A stretch of 64,000 bases of DNA, from NCBI GenBank assembly GCA_963825505.1, contig CAWGTL010000014.1, forward strand, positions 251,139 through 315,138, given 5' to 3'. Position numbers and translations under genes: made by a program. Within the stretch, counting starts at the first letter, position 1; every line of letters begins with the position of its first letter. This document shows positions 1 through 8,275 of the stretch, piece by piece. Source of the stretch: JBBQSN01 sp963825505. Lineage in GTDB: Bacteria; Actinomycetota; Actinomycetes; Actinomycetales; CAWJMD01. The notes below the pieces were generated by a model. The model made no database searches and was not told the DNA's origin. It saw only the letters and a list, made by a program, of their open reading frames with translations.

Positions 1-466
1 CGTCGCGGATCGTGTCGGGGTCGGTGCCCTCGCCGACGAGCAGGCCGGCGCCGGACACCACGCACAGCACGGCCGCCCAGACCACCCCGGCGCGGTAGGA
101 GGGCGCGTAGAACCAGATCTGGGGGTAGGCCGCGAACAGCAGGAGCGACGCGCGTCCGCCCTCGAGGCCGAGCAGCACGCCGACCGCCACGACGAGGACG
201 ACCAGGTACGCCGCGCCCCGACGGTCGTCGTCGCGGGTGGCCGCCGGGAGACCGAGCAGCAGGTACGCCAGGGCGAGCACGCCGACGGCGGCCAGCGACT
301 GCGGCGCCGTGTCGCCCGGGTCGTCGCCGACGACGATCACGCCGCCCAGCACCACCAGCAGCGCGGCGAAGGTCAGGTGCCACCCGAGCACCGTGCGGCT
401 GACGACCGACGGCTGGTCGCGAGAGACCGGCCCACCGGTGCCCGCGCCGCCGTCCACGACCGTCAT
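1..466 (-). CDS. Multi-pass membrane protein, probable sensor histidine kinase N-terminus (partial)
   Basis: An open minus-strand frame starts at the ATG at 466 and has no stop before the window edge, so only about 155 N-terminal residues are visible. After a polar stretch of about 25 residues come several hydrophobic segments (for example FAALLVVLGGVIVV, LAYLLLGL, AYLVVLVVAVGVLLGL). Next is an aromatic stretch, AAYPQIWFYAP, that resembles the membrane sensor part of actinobacterial NarL/DesK-type histidine kinases. No kinase motif (H-box, HATPase) falls inside the window, so the function is inferred. It starts 6 bp after the ABC permease stop and is therefore probably the third gene of that operon. 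A response regulator beyond the edge would fit. Confidence 0.55.
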   Translation of the reverse strand, partial: MTVVDGGAGTGGPVSRDQPSVVSRTVLGWHLTFAALLVVLGGVIVVGDDPGDTAPQSLAAVGVLALAYLLLGLPAATRDDDRRGAAYLVVLVVAVGVLLGLEGGRASLLLFAAYPQIWFYAPSYRAGVVWAAVLCVVSGAGLLVGEGTDPDTIRD

Positions 467-472
467 CGTGCC

Positions 473-1324
473 TCAGCCGGCGTCGCGCCGGGTCCAGCGG
501 AAGGTGCGCAGGCACAGCGCCGTCCCGATCACGAGCCAGGCGAGGAGCACCAGCGCGGTGAGCCCGTGCTCCCAGCTGCCGCCCGGCTCGGCCACGACGT
601 AGGAGTCGGGCAGGAACACCGAGCGCATGCCGAGGGTCATCCACCGCAGCGGGAAGACCGACGCCGCGGTCTGCATCCACTCCGGCAGGTCCGAGAACAC
701 GAAGTACACGCCGGACACGAACTGCAGCACGATCACGATCGGGGTGATGACCGCGTTGGCCTCCTGCGCCGAGCGCGGCAGCGCCGAGACGCCGATCCCG
801 AGGACCGAACCGGCCGCGGTGCCGAGCAGGTAGACCCAGGCGAAGGTCGCCCAGCGGGAGGGGTCGGACGGCAGGTCGACGTCGAAGAAGAGATCAGCGG
901 CGAGCAGGGTGACGGCGGTCTGCACGCCACCCACCAGCAGCACCAGCCCGATCTTGCCGAGCAGGTAGGCCGCGGGCGGCATCGGCGTGCCGCGCAACCG
1001 CTTCAGCAGTCCCTGGTCGCGCTCGTCCGCGATCGACAGCCCGAGGTTCTGGAAGCTGCTGAGCATCACGCCCGTGGCGATCATCCCGGCCAGGAAGTAC
1101 TGGACGAACGTGACACCGCCGGGGCCGACGTCCTGGTCGCCGAAGACCGACCCGAAGATCAGGAGCATGACCACCGGGAAGGCGAAGATGAAGGCCATCG
1201 CCATCCCGTCGCGGGAGAAGACGCGCAGCTCGGTCACCACCCGACTGGCAGTTGCGTGGGCGAGAACCGATGCAGCAGAACGCTTCTGGACGGACAGCGC
1301 TGGGGGTGAGGTCGTGGCGGTCAT
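473..1324 (-). CDS. ABC-2 type transporter permease
   Basis: This 283-residue protein has about six hydrophobic segments: one near residues 45-62 (FIFAFPVVMLLIFGSVFG), four in the middle, and one near the C-terminus. That is the ABC-2 permease layout found in drug and lipid exporters. The ATG at 1324 overlaps the stop of the upstream ATPase gene in an ATGA arrangement, so translation of the two is probably coupled and they form one complex in the cytoplasmic membrane. The next gene (probable sensor kinase) follows after 6 bp. The substrate cannot be read from the sequence; export of an antibiotic, peptide or lipid is the usual role. Confidence 0.9.
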   Translation of the reverse strand: MTATTSPPALSVQKRSAASVLAHATASRVVTELRVFSRDGMAMAFIFAFPVVMLLIFGSVFGDQDVGPGGVTFVQYFLAGMIATGVMLSSFQNLGLSIADERDQGLLKRLRGTPMPPAAYLLGKIGLVLLVGGVQTAVTLLAADLFFDVDLPSDPSRWATFAWVYLLGTAAGSVLGIGVSALPRSAQEANAVITPIVIVLQFVSGVYFVFSDLPEWMQTAASVFPLRWMTLGMRSVFLPDSYVVAEPGGSWEHGLTALVLLAWLVIGTALCLRTFRWTRRDAG

Positions 1325-2178
1325 CGCGCCGCGCTCCCGACCATCGTGAGGTAGGTGTCCTCGAGAGTCGGACGCAGCACCTCGAGGTCGGCGATCTCCT
1401 CGCCCGGGCGCCGGGCGAGCAGCCCGGCGACCAGCGCGGTCGGCGTCGCCGTGCGCTCCTCGTGCGGGCCCCGCTCGTCGGACCAGCGCACCGTGGCCGT
1501 CGCCTGCAGGCGGCCGCCGAGGGTGGCCGGCTCGGAGACCTCGACCATCCGACCGGCGGCGATCACCCCCACCCGGTCGGCGAGGTGCTCGGCCTCGTCC
1601 ATGTAGTGGGTGGTGAGCAGGATGGTGGTGCCCTCGTCGGCCAGCGTGCGCACCAGGCCCCAGAACTGCCGCCGCGCCTGCGGGTCGAAACCGGTGGTCG
1701 GCTCGTCCAGGAAGAGCAGCTCGGGTCGACCGACGATGCCGAGCGCGACGTCGAGCCGTCGGCGCTGCCCGCCGGACAGCGCGCGGGCCCGGGTCCTGGC
1801 CTTGTCCCGCAGCCCGACGGCGTCGATGACCTCGTCCGGGTCACGGGGGTCGGGGTAGAAGCCCGCGAGGTGCCGGACGAGCTCGGTGACGGTGAGCGCC
1901 CCGCTGTCCTGGCCGGACTGCAGCACGATCCCGATCCGGGTCCGCCAGTCCAGCCCCGCGGTGCCGGGGTCGGCGCCGAGGACCGACACCTCCCCCGAGT
2001 CGCGCCGGCGGTGGCCCTCGAGCACCTCGACGGCGGTGGTCTTGCCCGCCCCGTTGGGCCCGAGCAGCGCGAAGGTCTCCCCGCGGCGCACGTCCAGGTC
2101 GATCCCGTCGACCGCGGCGCGGTCGCCGTACCTCTTGGTGAGGCCGCGGACGCGCACGGCCAGGTCGCTGTCGTCCAT
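1321..2178 (-). CDS. ABC transporter ATP-binding protein
   Basis: A 285-residue ATPase with Walker A GPNGAGKT (about 40-47), signature LSGGQRRR, Walker B LLFLDEP followed by TTGFDP, and a switch His in LLTTHYMD. The C-terminal 70 residues form the regulatory tail usual in DrrA/NatA-type exporters. I place the start at the ATG at 2178 (MDDSDLAV). The frame stays open to 2205, but family members start just before the first beta strand. It pairs with the permease whose start overlaps its stop. This is the first gene of a minus-strand operon whose promoter probably lies in 2179-2278, which also holds the end of the LuxR gene upstream. Confidence 0.93.
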   Translation of the reverse strand: MDDSDLAVRVRGLTKRYGDRAAVDGIDLDVRRGETFALLGPNGAGKTTAVEVLEGHRRRDSGEVSVLGADPGTAGLDWRTRIGIVLQSGQDSGALTVTELVRHLAGFYPDPRDPDEVIDAVGLRDKARTRARALSGGQRRRLDVALGIVGRPELLFLDEPTTGFDPQARRQFWGLVRTLADEGTTILLTTHYMDEAEHLADRVGVIAAGRMVEVSEPATLGGRLQATATVRWSDERGPHEERTATPTALVAGLLARRPGEEIADLEVLRPTLEDTYLTMVGSAAR

Positions 2179-2278
2179 GACCCCAGGGTCACGGGCGAGG
2201 GGCACCTCGCGCGAGGACCTTCAGTCCTACTCCCGCGTCCACCGACCGGTGGACGGCGCGGTCGACCACGTCCCCGGT

Positions 2279-3907
2279 TCAGTGGAGGTGGTGCTCGAAG
2301 GCGAAGGCCGCGGCGGCCGTCCGCGAGCCGACATCGAGCTTGACGAAGATGTTCGACAGGTGCCGGGCGACGGTCTTCTCGCTCAGCACCAGCGCGGCTG
2401 CGATCTGGGTGTTGCTGCGACCGGTGGCGACCAACCGCAGCACCTCCACCTCGCGGCCGGTCAGGCCCGCCGGGTTGCGGCTCGGTCGGAGCAGGTGCTC
2501 CACCTCCGACGCCGCAGGGCGCGCGCCCAGCCGCTCGAACCCTGCGCGCGCGGACTCCAGCTCGCGTCGTCCCGACGCCGTGTCCCCCAGGTCGGTGAGG
2601 GCGCGACCGGTCAGCAGCCGGACGCGCGCGAGCTCGTAGGGATCGCCGACCCGTTCCCACAGCCGACGGGCTGCTCGCAGGTCGGCGAGCGCGCCGGCGG
2701 CGTCCCCGGCGGCCAGGTCGACGGCCCCCGACGCGAACGCGGCCCTGGCACGCAGTCCGTCGGTGCCGACCTGCTCCGCAGCCGCGGCCAGCCGGTCGGC
2801 GGCCGCTCGCGCCTCACCGAGGGCGCCGGCGGCGACCAGGAGGTCGATCGCCGCGGGCAGCAGCCGGCACCGGTCCACCAGCCGGGTGACCTCCGCGACC
2901 AGCCGTCGTGCCGCCGCCAGCGCGGTGTCGCCGGACCCCTGGGCCAGCCAGAGCAGCGCCAGGCCCGGCTGCGGGTCGAAGCCGAGCTCGGTCGAGAGCT
3001 CGTAGGCCGACGACGCGGCGTCCAGGTCGCCGCGCTGGCGCAGGACGTCACCCCTGGCGTACTGCGCCAGGCCCGCGGCGCCGTGCGCGCCCGCCTCCTG
3101 GTAGCGCTCGACCGCTCGGGTGAGCTCCTCGAGAGCCTCGGGCCACGCCCCGCGCGCCCGCATCACCTGGCCACGATGCAGGGAGCACTGACCGGTGAAG
3201 GCCACGAGGCCGGGCTGAGCCACGCACCAGCGGTGCAGGGCGGACGTCCACTCCGCGACCCGGCCCAGCTCCTCGATCTCCTGGCAGCCCTCGATCGCGG
3301 TGCAGTACACGTCTCCCAGGACGGCGGGGGACACCTCGCCGGCGACGGCTCCCGCCATCGCCTCGTCGAGCAGCCGCAGTCCTTCGGGGACCCGTTCCGC
3401 GTAGATGGCGAGCCTGCCCTGCGCACACAGGCCGAGCGCGAGCAGATCGCGGTCGTGGTGCGTCCGGCCTGCGGCCGTGGTCCTGGCGGCGGCGGCCCAG
3501 GCGGCTGCCAGGTCGCCCTCGGCCAGGTGGACCGGCACCTGCAGGGCGGCGACGTAGCCGCGCTCCACCGCGTGCTCGTCCAGATCCGCGACGAGCCGGT
3601 CGGCGCGCGCCGTCCACCCCCTGGCCAGAGCCGGCTCCCCACCTGCGGCCAGGACGGTCGCGAGGTGGTAGCAGCAGCGCACCGCGCCGGACAGGTCGCC
3701 GGCGTCCTGGCGAACGAGGAAGCCGCGTTGCTGGAAGCGCGCGGACGCGTCGTGGTCTCCCTGCAGGTACGCCGCCGTCGCGGCGTCCCCCAGGTCGTGC
3801 GCGCTCATGTCGGCGGGCTCGATCCCGGACCAGACGTCCAGGGCCGAGGCCCAGTCGCCCTGCTCGTAGTCCGCGCGGGCCCGCACCAGGTCGTCGACCA
3901 CACCCAC
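2279..3907 (-). CDS. Large LuxR-family transcriptional regulator with helical repeat body
   Basis: A 542-residue protein. The last 62 residues or so form a LuxR/NarL helix-turn-helix (GLTGREVEVLRLVATGRSN, then VLSEKTVARHLSNIF). The preceding 480 residues are Ala/Leu/Arg-rich helical repeats of TPR type, with no receiver domain and no obvious Walker A, so it is not a response regulator or a full MalT-type ATPase. The GTG start at 3907 is supported by a GGAGG 8 bp upstream on the minus strand. It is divergent from the DUF4242-methyltransferase gene and probably controls it. It lies upstream of, and in the same direction as, the ABC exporter operon. Confidence 0.88.
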   Translation of the reverse strand: MGVVDDLVRARADYEQGDWASALDVWSGIEPADMSAHDLGDAATAAYLQGDHDASARFQQRGFLVRQDAGDLSGAVRCCYHLATVLAAGGEPALARGWTARADRLVADLDEHAVERGYVAALQVPVHLAEGDLAAAWAAAARTTAAGRTHHDRDLLALGLCAQGRLAIYAERVPEGLRLLDEAMAGAVAGEVSPAVLGDVYCTAIEGCQEIEELGRVAEWTSALHRWCVAQPGLVAFTGQCSLHRGQVMRARGAWPEALEELTRAVERYQEAGAHGAAGLAQYARGDVLRQRGDLDAASSAYELSTELGFDPQPGLALLWLAQGSGDTALAAARRLVAEVTRLVDRCRLLPAAIDLLVAAGALGEARAAADRLAAAAEQVGTDGLRARAAFASGAVDLAAGDAAGALADLRAARRLWERVGDPYELARVRLLTGRALTDLGDTASGRRELESARAGFERLGARPAASEVEHLLRPSRNPAGLTGREVEVLRLVATGRSNTQIAAALVLSEKTVARHLSNIFVKLDVGSRTAAAAFAFEHHLH

Positions 3908-4077
3908 CGCGGGAACCTCCGGCGCGGACGATACTCCTGGGCCTGCCGGACGGCCCGAGACCGCCGTGGGTGCATCTGCCCACTGCGCGGCACCCGCGAG
4001 GTGGGTGGATCGTCCGATGCGCCCGCGGTCACCGGCTCCCTAGCGTCAGCCGGGAACCGACGAGAGAGGACGATCCG
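3908..4077. promoter_or_regulatory. Divergent promoter region between LuxR regulator and DUF4242-methyltransferase
   Basis: A 170-bp divergent spacer. On the plus strand a TAGCGT -10-like hexamer lies at 4041-4046, and GAGAGGA precedes the ATG at 4078. On the minus strand a TATCGT -10-like hexamer (complement of 3928-3933) precedes the GGAGG of the LuxR gene. GGATCGTCC at 4007-4015 and its exact inverse GGACGATCC at 4068-4076 could be regulator sites, and GGACGAT occurs again at 3926-3932. The promoter calls rest on hexamer resemblance only. Confidence 0.4.
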
Positions 4078-5202
4078 ATGCCGCTGTTCCTCGACATCCA
4101 CTCCCTGGACGACCCCGTGGCGCTCGGCGACGTGGCCCGGGCCCACGACGCCGACCTGCGCACCCAGGCGCCGTACGGCGTCGACTACCTGCGCTACTGG
4201 GTGGACGAGACCGCAGGGAAGATCTTCTGCCTGGTCGACGCACCCTCCGCCGACGCCGCCGCGACCGTCCACCGCGAGGCGCACGGCCTCGTCGCCTCGG
4301 AGATCTACCAGGTCACCGAGGGTGCGACGGGTGGCGCGACGAACGGGCACCCGGACGCAGCGGCCGGGCACGACGACGTCGCGCCGTCCGAGGCCTGGGA
4401 CGCGATCGCCGCCGCCTACGCCGAGCTGGTGGCCCCGGGGGAGCAGCCGCTGTCGGCCGCTGCGCTCGACCTGGTCGACCTGCGCCCCGGCGAGACCTTC
4501 CTCGACGTGGCCGCCGGGCCCGGCGGTCTGGGCCTGGCGGCGGCCAGGCTGGGCGCGACGGTGCTGGCCACGGACTGGGCGCCGCAGATGGTGGCGCAGT
4601 TCCAGGCACGGATCGTGTCCGAGCGGATTACCTCGGCCCAGGCGCGGGTGATGGATGCCCACGCTCTCGAGATCGAGGACGACCGGTTCGACGTCACCGG
4701 CTCCCAGTTCGGCGTGATGCTGGTGCCGGAGCAGGCCGTCGCCCTGCGGGAGATGGTCCGGGTGACCCGGCCGGGGGGACGGGTGCTGCTGGTGGCCTAC
4801 GGCTCGCCGGCACGGTACGAGGCGCTCCAGCTGTTCGTCGCGGCCCTGCGGTCCGTCGTCCCCGCGTTCCCGGGCCTGCCGGACCCGCCGCCGCTGGAGT
4901 TCCAGGTGTCCGACCCGGAGGTGCTGCGGGACCGGTTGGTCGCAGCCGGTCTGACCGAGGTCCACGTGGACACCTCGCACCAGGAGCGGGTGGAGCTCGC
5001 GTCCGGCGAGGCCTGCTGGGGCTGGTTGCTCGCTGGCAACCCGGTCGTCGGGGCCATCATCGAGGACGTCGGCGAGGCGGACCGGGAGCGGGTGCGCGCA
5101 GCGCTCGAGGAGGCGATCCGCGTGCGCGCGGGTGACGGCGACGTCGCCGTGCTGACCGCAGCGGTCAACATCGGCTGGGGTCGCAAGGGCGTCGGCGGGT
5201 GA
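4078..5202 (+). CDS. DUF4242 (SCO4226-like) domain fused to a SAM-dependent methyltransferase
   Basis: A 374-residue protein. Residues 1 to about 85 resemble the DUF4242/SCO4226 nickel-binding fold (MPLFLDIHSL, then YLRYWVDETAGKIFCLVDAP and AHGLVASEIYQV). After a linker, residues of about 105-374 form a class I methyltransferase with motif I FLDVAAGPGG near 141-150 and an acidic loop ATDWAP. The ATG at 4078 follows GAGAGGA, so I prefer it to the longer open frame. The next gene, an FAD monooxygenase, starts in a GTGA overlap with this stop, so the two are translationally coupled. A methylase plus an oxygenase suggests a small modification pathway. The substrate is unknown. Confidence 0.82.
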   Translation: MPLFLDIHSLDDPVALGDVARAHDADLRTQAPYGVDYLRYWVDETAGKIFCLVDAPSADAAATVHREAHGLVASEIYQVTEGATGGATNGHPDAAAGHDDVAPSEAWDAIAAAYAELVAPGEQPLSAAALDLVDLRPGETFLDVAAGPGGLGLAAARLGATVLATDWAPQMVAQFQARIVSERITSAQARVMDAHALEIEDDRFDVTGSQFGVMLVPEQAVALREMVRVTRPGGRVLLVAYGSPARYEALQLFVAALRSVVPAFPGLPDPPPLEFQVSDPEVLRDRLVAAGLTEVHVDTSHQERVELASGEACWGWLLAGNPVVGAIIEDVGEADRERVRAALEEAIRVRAGDGDVAVLTAAVNIGWGRKGVGG

Positions 5203-6308
5203 GCGGTTCGGTGCTCGTCGTGGGAGCGGGGGTCGCTGGCAGGGCCGCAGCCCACGCGCTGAGCCGGCGCGGCCTGCCCTGCACCGTGGTGGAGCGGCGC
5301 GCCCCCGACGGCCTCGGCATGGCCGTCAACCTCCCGGGCAACGCCGTCCGCGCCCTGGCCGACCTCGGTGTCGCCGACCAGGTGCTGGCCGACGGGGTGC
5401 CGGTCCGGCGACGCGAGTACCGCAACCAGCGCGGCCGGCTCCTCTTCGCGGTCGACGACGCACGCTTCTGGCACGGGGTCGGGCAACCGGTGTGCCTGCG
5501 GCACGGACACCTGCTGGCCGCGCTGGAGCCGCCGGCCGACGCGGTCCTGGTCAGGGCGCGTGCCGTCAGGGCGCGGCCGACGGGCAGCGGGGTCGAGGTG
5601 GAGCTCGAGGGTGAGTCGTCGACGCGACGGTTCGACCTGGTGATCGGCGCCGACGGTGTCCGGTCGGCGATGCGAGCCGTGGTCGCGCAGGACGCACCGA
5701 GCGCGTCGGCGATGACCACCTCGTGCTGGCGCTTCGTCGGGCCCGACCCCGGCGTGGGGTGCTGGACGGCGTGGTCCGGTACGGACGTCACCGTCCTGCT
5801 GGTCCCCGTCGCCGTCGGTCAGGTCTACGGCTACGTCGCGCGCACCCGAGGTGGGCCCGTCGGCACGGACCGCGCCTGGCTGGAGCGAGCCACCGCGGGC
5901 TTCCCGACAGGCGTCCGGGCCGCTGTCGAGCAGGCGCTCGCCGCAGGAGAGCTGCACCACTCGGAGGTCGACGAGGTCCGACCGGACCGCTGGTACCGCG
6001 GGCGCCTGGTGCTCGTGGGCGACGCCGCGCACGCGACCGGGCCGGTCTGGGCGCAGGGCGTGGCGCTGGCGCTGGAGGACGCACTGGTCCTGGGCGGGCT
6101 CCTGGCGCGTGCGCCTGCGGCGGCCTGGGGAGGCGTGGGCGCTGAGCTGGAGCGACGGAGGAGGCCCAGGGTCCGGCACGTGCAGAGCGTCACGGACCGG
6201 ATGTCGCGGCTGGCCGCGCTGCCCGGCCTGCTGCGCGATGCGGTCGCGCCGGTGCTGGGGCCACGCACCTACCGGGACGCCTACGCACCGTTGCGGGAGC
6301 TCCCGTAG
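5199..6308 (+). CDS. FAD-dependent monooxygenase (PHBH-type)
   Basis: A 369-residue flavoprotein with an N-terminal Rossmann motif VVGAGVAGRAAAHAL, the middle DG motif DLVIGADGVRSAMR and the GD motif LVGDAAHAT-GPVWAQG. These are the three fingerprints of the para-hydroxybenzoate hydroxylase group, which hydroxylates or epoxidises aromatic or polyketide substrates with NAD(P)H and oxygen. The GTG start overlaps the methyltransferase stop by 4 bp, so the two form an operon. The gene ends 9 bp before the convergent aspC stop, with no clear terminator between them. The substrate cannot be deduced. Confidence 0.88.
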   Translation: MSGSVLVVGAGVAGRAAAHALSRRGLPCTVVERRAPDGLGMAVNLPGNAVRALADLGVADQVLADGVPVRRREYRNQRGRLLFAVDDARFWHGVGQPVCLRHGHLLAALEPPADAVLVRARAVRARPTGSGVEVELEGESSTRRFDLVIGADGVRSAMRAVVAQDAPSASAMTTSCWRFVGPDPGVGCWTAWSGTDVTVLLVPVAVGQVYGYVARTRGGPVGTDRAWLERATAGFPTGVRAAVEQALAAGELHHSEVDEVRPDRWYRGRLVLVGDAAHATGPVWAQGVALALEDALVLGGLLARAPAAAWGGVGAELERRRRPRVRHVQSVTDRMSRLAALPGLLRDAVAPVLGPRTYRDAYAPLRELP

Positions 6309-6317
6309 GCGCTGCGG

Positions 6318-7583
6318 TCAGCGCGCCTCGGCGAGCAGCTTCTGGATCCGGCCGACGCCCTCGGCGAGGTCCTGGTCGCCCAGGGCGTACGACAGCCGCA
6401 GGTAGCCGCTGGGCCCGAACGCCTCGCCGGGCACGACCGCCACCTCCACCTCCTCGAGGATGAGCGTGGCGAGCTCGGCGGAGGTCATCGGCGTGCGGCC
6501 GCGGATGGTCTTGCCCAGCACGCCGGCCACCGACGGGTAGGCGTAGAAGGCGCCGGTGGGCACCGGGCAGACCACGCCGGGGATGTCGTTGAGCATGCCG
6601 ACCATCGCGCGGCGGCGGCGGTCGAACGCCTCGCGCATCGCCTCGACGGCCGACAGGTCGCCGGTGAGGGCGGCGATCGCGGCGCGCTGGGAGACGTTGG
6701 CGACGTTCGACGTGGCGTGCGACTGCAGGTTCGTGGCCGCTGTGACGACGTCGCGCGGGCCGATCAGCCAGCCCACCCGCCAGCCCGTCATGGCGTAGGT
6801 CTTGGCGACGCCGTTGAGCACCACGCAGGTGTCGGCGAGCTCGGGCACCTCGACCGGCATCGAGACCGCACGGGCGCCGTCGTAGGTGAGGTGCTCGTAG
6901 ATCTCGTCCGTGACGACCCAGATCCCGTGGGCCAGCGCCCACTGCCCGATCGCGCGGACCTGCTCGGGCGGGTACACCGCGCCGGTCGGGTTGGACGGCG
7001 AGCAGAACAGCAGCACCTTGGTGCGCGGGGTGCGGGCGGCCTCGAGCTGGTCGACCGTCGCCAGGTAGCCGGCGTCCTCGCCCGCGAAGACCTCGACCGG
7101 GGCGCCACCGGCGAGCCGGATCGCCTCGGGGTAGGTGGTCCAGTACGGGCTGGGGAGGAGCACCTCGTCGCCCGGGTCGAGCAGGGTGGCGAACGCCTGG
7201 TAGACGGCCTGCTTGCCGCCGTTGGTGACCAGGACCTGCTCTGGCGCGACCTCGTAGCCTGAGTCGCGGGAGGTCTTGGCCACGATCGCCTTCTTCAGCT
7301 CGGGCAGGCCGCCGGCCGGGGTGTAGCGGTGGTTCGCCGGGTCCGCGCAGGCCGCGACCGCGGCCTCGACCACGTAGCCGGGGGTCGGGAAGTCCGGCTC
7401 GCCGGCGCCGAAGCCGATGACCGGGCGGCCCTGCGCCTTGAGCGCCTTGGCCTTGGCGTCGACCGCGAGCGTCGCGGACTCCGCGATCGAGCCGATCCTG
7501 GCCGACACGCGGCCGCGAGGACGCCCGGGCTCGGGCGCGGTGGAGGCGGACGGGGTGGCAGCGGGGGCGGTGGTCTCGCTCAC
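6318..7583 (-). CDS. aspC: Aspartate aminotransferase (class I, PLP-dependent)
   Basis: A 421-residue class I aminotransferase converting aspartate and 2-oxoglutarate to oxaloacetate and glutamate. Visible motifs are GFGAGEPDFPTP near the N-terminus, TNGGKQAVYQAF, CSPSNPTGAVY, VTDEIYEHLTYDGA, the PLP-lysine region NGVAKTYAMTGWRVGW, and a C-terminal GYLRLSYAL. I choose the GTG at 7583 (MSETTAPA) although the frame stays open further upstream through the tRNA. The first 27 residues or so are a low-complexity Ala/Thr/Pro extension. Position just upstream of tRNA-Trp-secE-nusG, on the opposite strand, is common in actinomycetes. Confidence 0.93.
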   Translation of the reverse strand: MSETTAPAATPSASTAPEPGRPRGRVSARIGSIAESATLAVDAKAKALKAQGRPVIGFGAGEPDFPTPGYVVEAAVAACADPANHRYTPAGGLPELKKAIVAKTSRDSGYEVAPEQVLVTNGGKQAVYQAFATLLDPGDEVLLPSPYWTTYPEAIRLAGGAPVEVFAGEDAGYLATVDQLEAARTPRTKVLLFCSPSNPTGAVYPPEQVRAIGQWALAHGIWVVTDEIYEHLTYDGARAVSMPVEVPELADTCVVLNGVAKTYAMTGWRVGWLIGPRDVVTAATNLQSHATSNVANVSQRAAIAALTGDLSAVEAMREAFDRRRRAMVGMLNDIPGVVCPVPTGAFYAYPSVAGVLGKTIRGRTPMTSAELATLILEEVEVAVVPGEAFGPSGYLRLSYALGDQDLAEGVGRIQKLLAEAR

Positions 7584-7784
7584 GAGGCCATCGTCCCACC
7601 CCGGTCCGGCGCGTCGACCCGGTGCCCGCTCCGTGGACGCCCCGGGGGGCGGGAGCGCATTCGACCGGGGCCGGTCGGGCCACGTACACTCGTCCGCGGT
7701 GGTTGACGACCGCCATGCTGCGGCACGCCCACGGGGGAGTTCCTTCTCGACGGGTACGACGCGGCATGGAGGAGATCGACCCGA

Positions 7785-7857
7785 AGGGCAGTGGCGCAAT
7801 TGGCAGCGCACCGGTCTCCAAAACCGGCGGCTGTGGGTTCGAGTCCCACCTGCCCTG
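7785..7857 (+). tRNA. trnW: tRNA-Trp (anticodon CCA)
   Basis: A 73-nt cloverleaf. Acceptor AGGGCAG (7785-7791) pairs with CTGCCCT (7850-7856), the discriminator base is G, and no CCA is encoded. The anticodon stem CCGGT/ACCGG (7811-7815, 7823-7827) encloses the loop CTCCAAA with anticodon CCA. The T loop is GGTTCGAGTCC. It lies 51 bp before secE, the usual actinobacterial arrangement, and is probably co-transcribed with it. A TTCGAC (7660-7665) and TACACT (7685-7690) pair with a 19-bp spacer could be the promoter, but this is weak. Confidence 0.96.
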
Positions 7858-7908
7858 CGGAACGCGGCACGGCACCAGACCAGACGACGGACAGCGACAG
7901 GACCAGAC

Positions 7909-8190
7909 GTGACCCAGACCAGCACGGGGGAGACCGGCGGCGACGACAGCACCGCGCGCACGCGGTCGTCGTCCTCGAGCACCCCTGGCAAGCGCCGTGG
8001 CCTCGCGGGGCTGATGCTGTTCCTGCGCCAGGTCGTCGCCGAGCTGAAGAAGGTCGTCCGGCCCACCCGCAAGGAGCTGGTGACCTACACCTCCGTGGTG
8101 CTGGTGTTCGTGCTCGTCGTCATGATCTACGTGTCGGCTCTGGACTTCGGCTTCCGCCAGCTCGTCGGCTGGGCCTTCGGCGGCGACTGA
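7909..8190 (+). CDS. secE: Preprotein translocase subunit SecE
   Basis: A 93-residue small subunit of the SecYEG channel. A polar Ser/Thr-rich N-terminal part (about residues 1-30) precedes the family amphipathic helix (FLRQVVAELKKVVRPTRKEL, about 39-57) and a single membrane segment (VVLVFVLVVMIYV, about 63-75). The GTG at 7909 is chosen because it gives the standard actinobacterial length. The frame itself runs open through the tRNA upstream. nusG follows after 85 bp. Confidence 0.95.
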   Translation: MTQTSTGETGGDDSTARTRSSSSSTPGKRRGLAGLMLFLRQVVAELKKVVRPTRKELVTYTSVVLVFVLVVMIYVSALDFGFRQLVGWAFGGD

Positions 8191-8275
8191 GCCCGGCGGC
8201 CCCGTGCCGCCACCCCGCACCTCCGCAGCACCACGCCGCACCGCGGCGCACCGAACCAGGAAGCAGGTCCGCACC

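Noticed and set aside
1886..4651. 900-codon plus-strand frame through the ABC and LuxR genes
   Set aside because: It crosses three well-supported genes and changes composition at each; it has no coherent domain.
7660..7690. Promoter of tRNA-Trp as a confident feature
   Set aside because: TTCGAC and TACACT are 19 bp apart and the start would be 88 bp upstream of the tRNA; mentioned with the tRNA but not listed as a feature.
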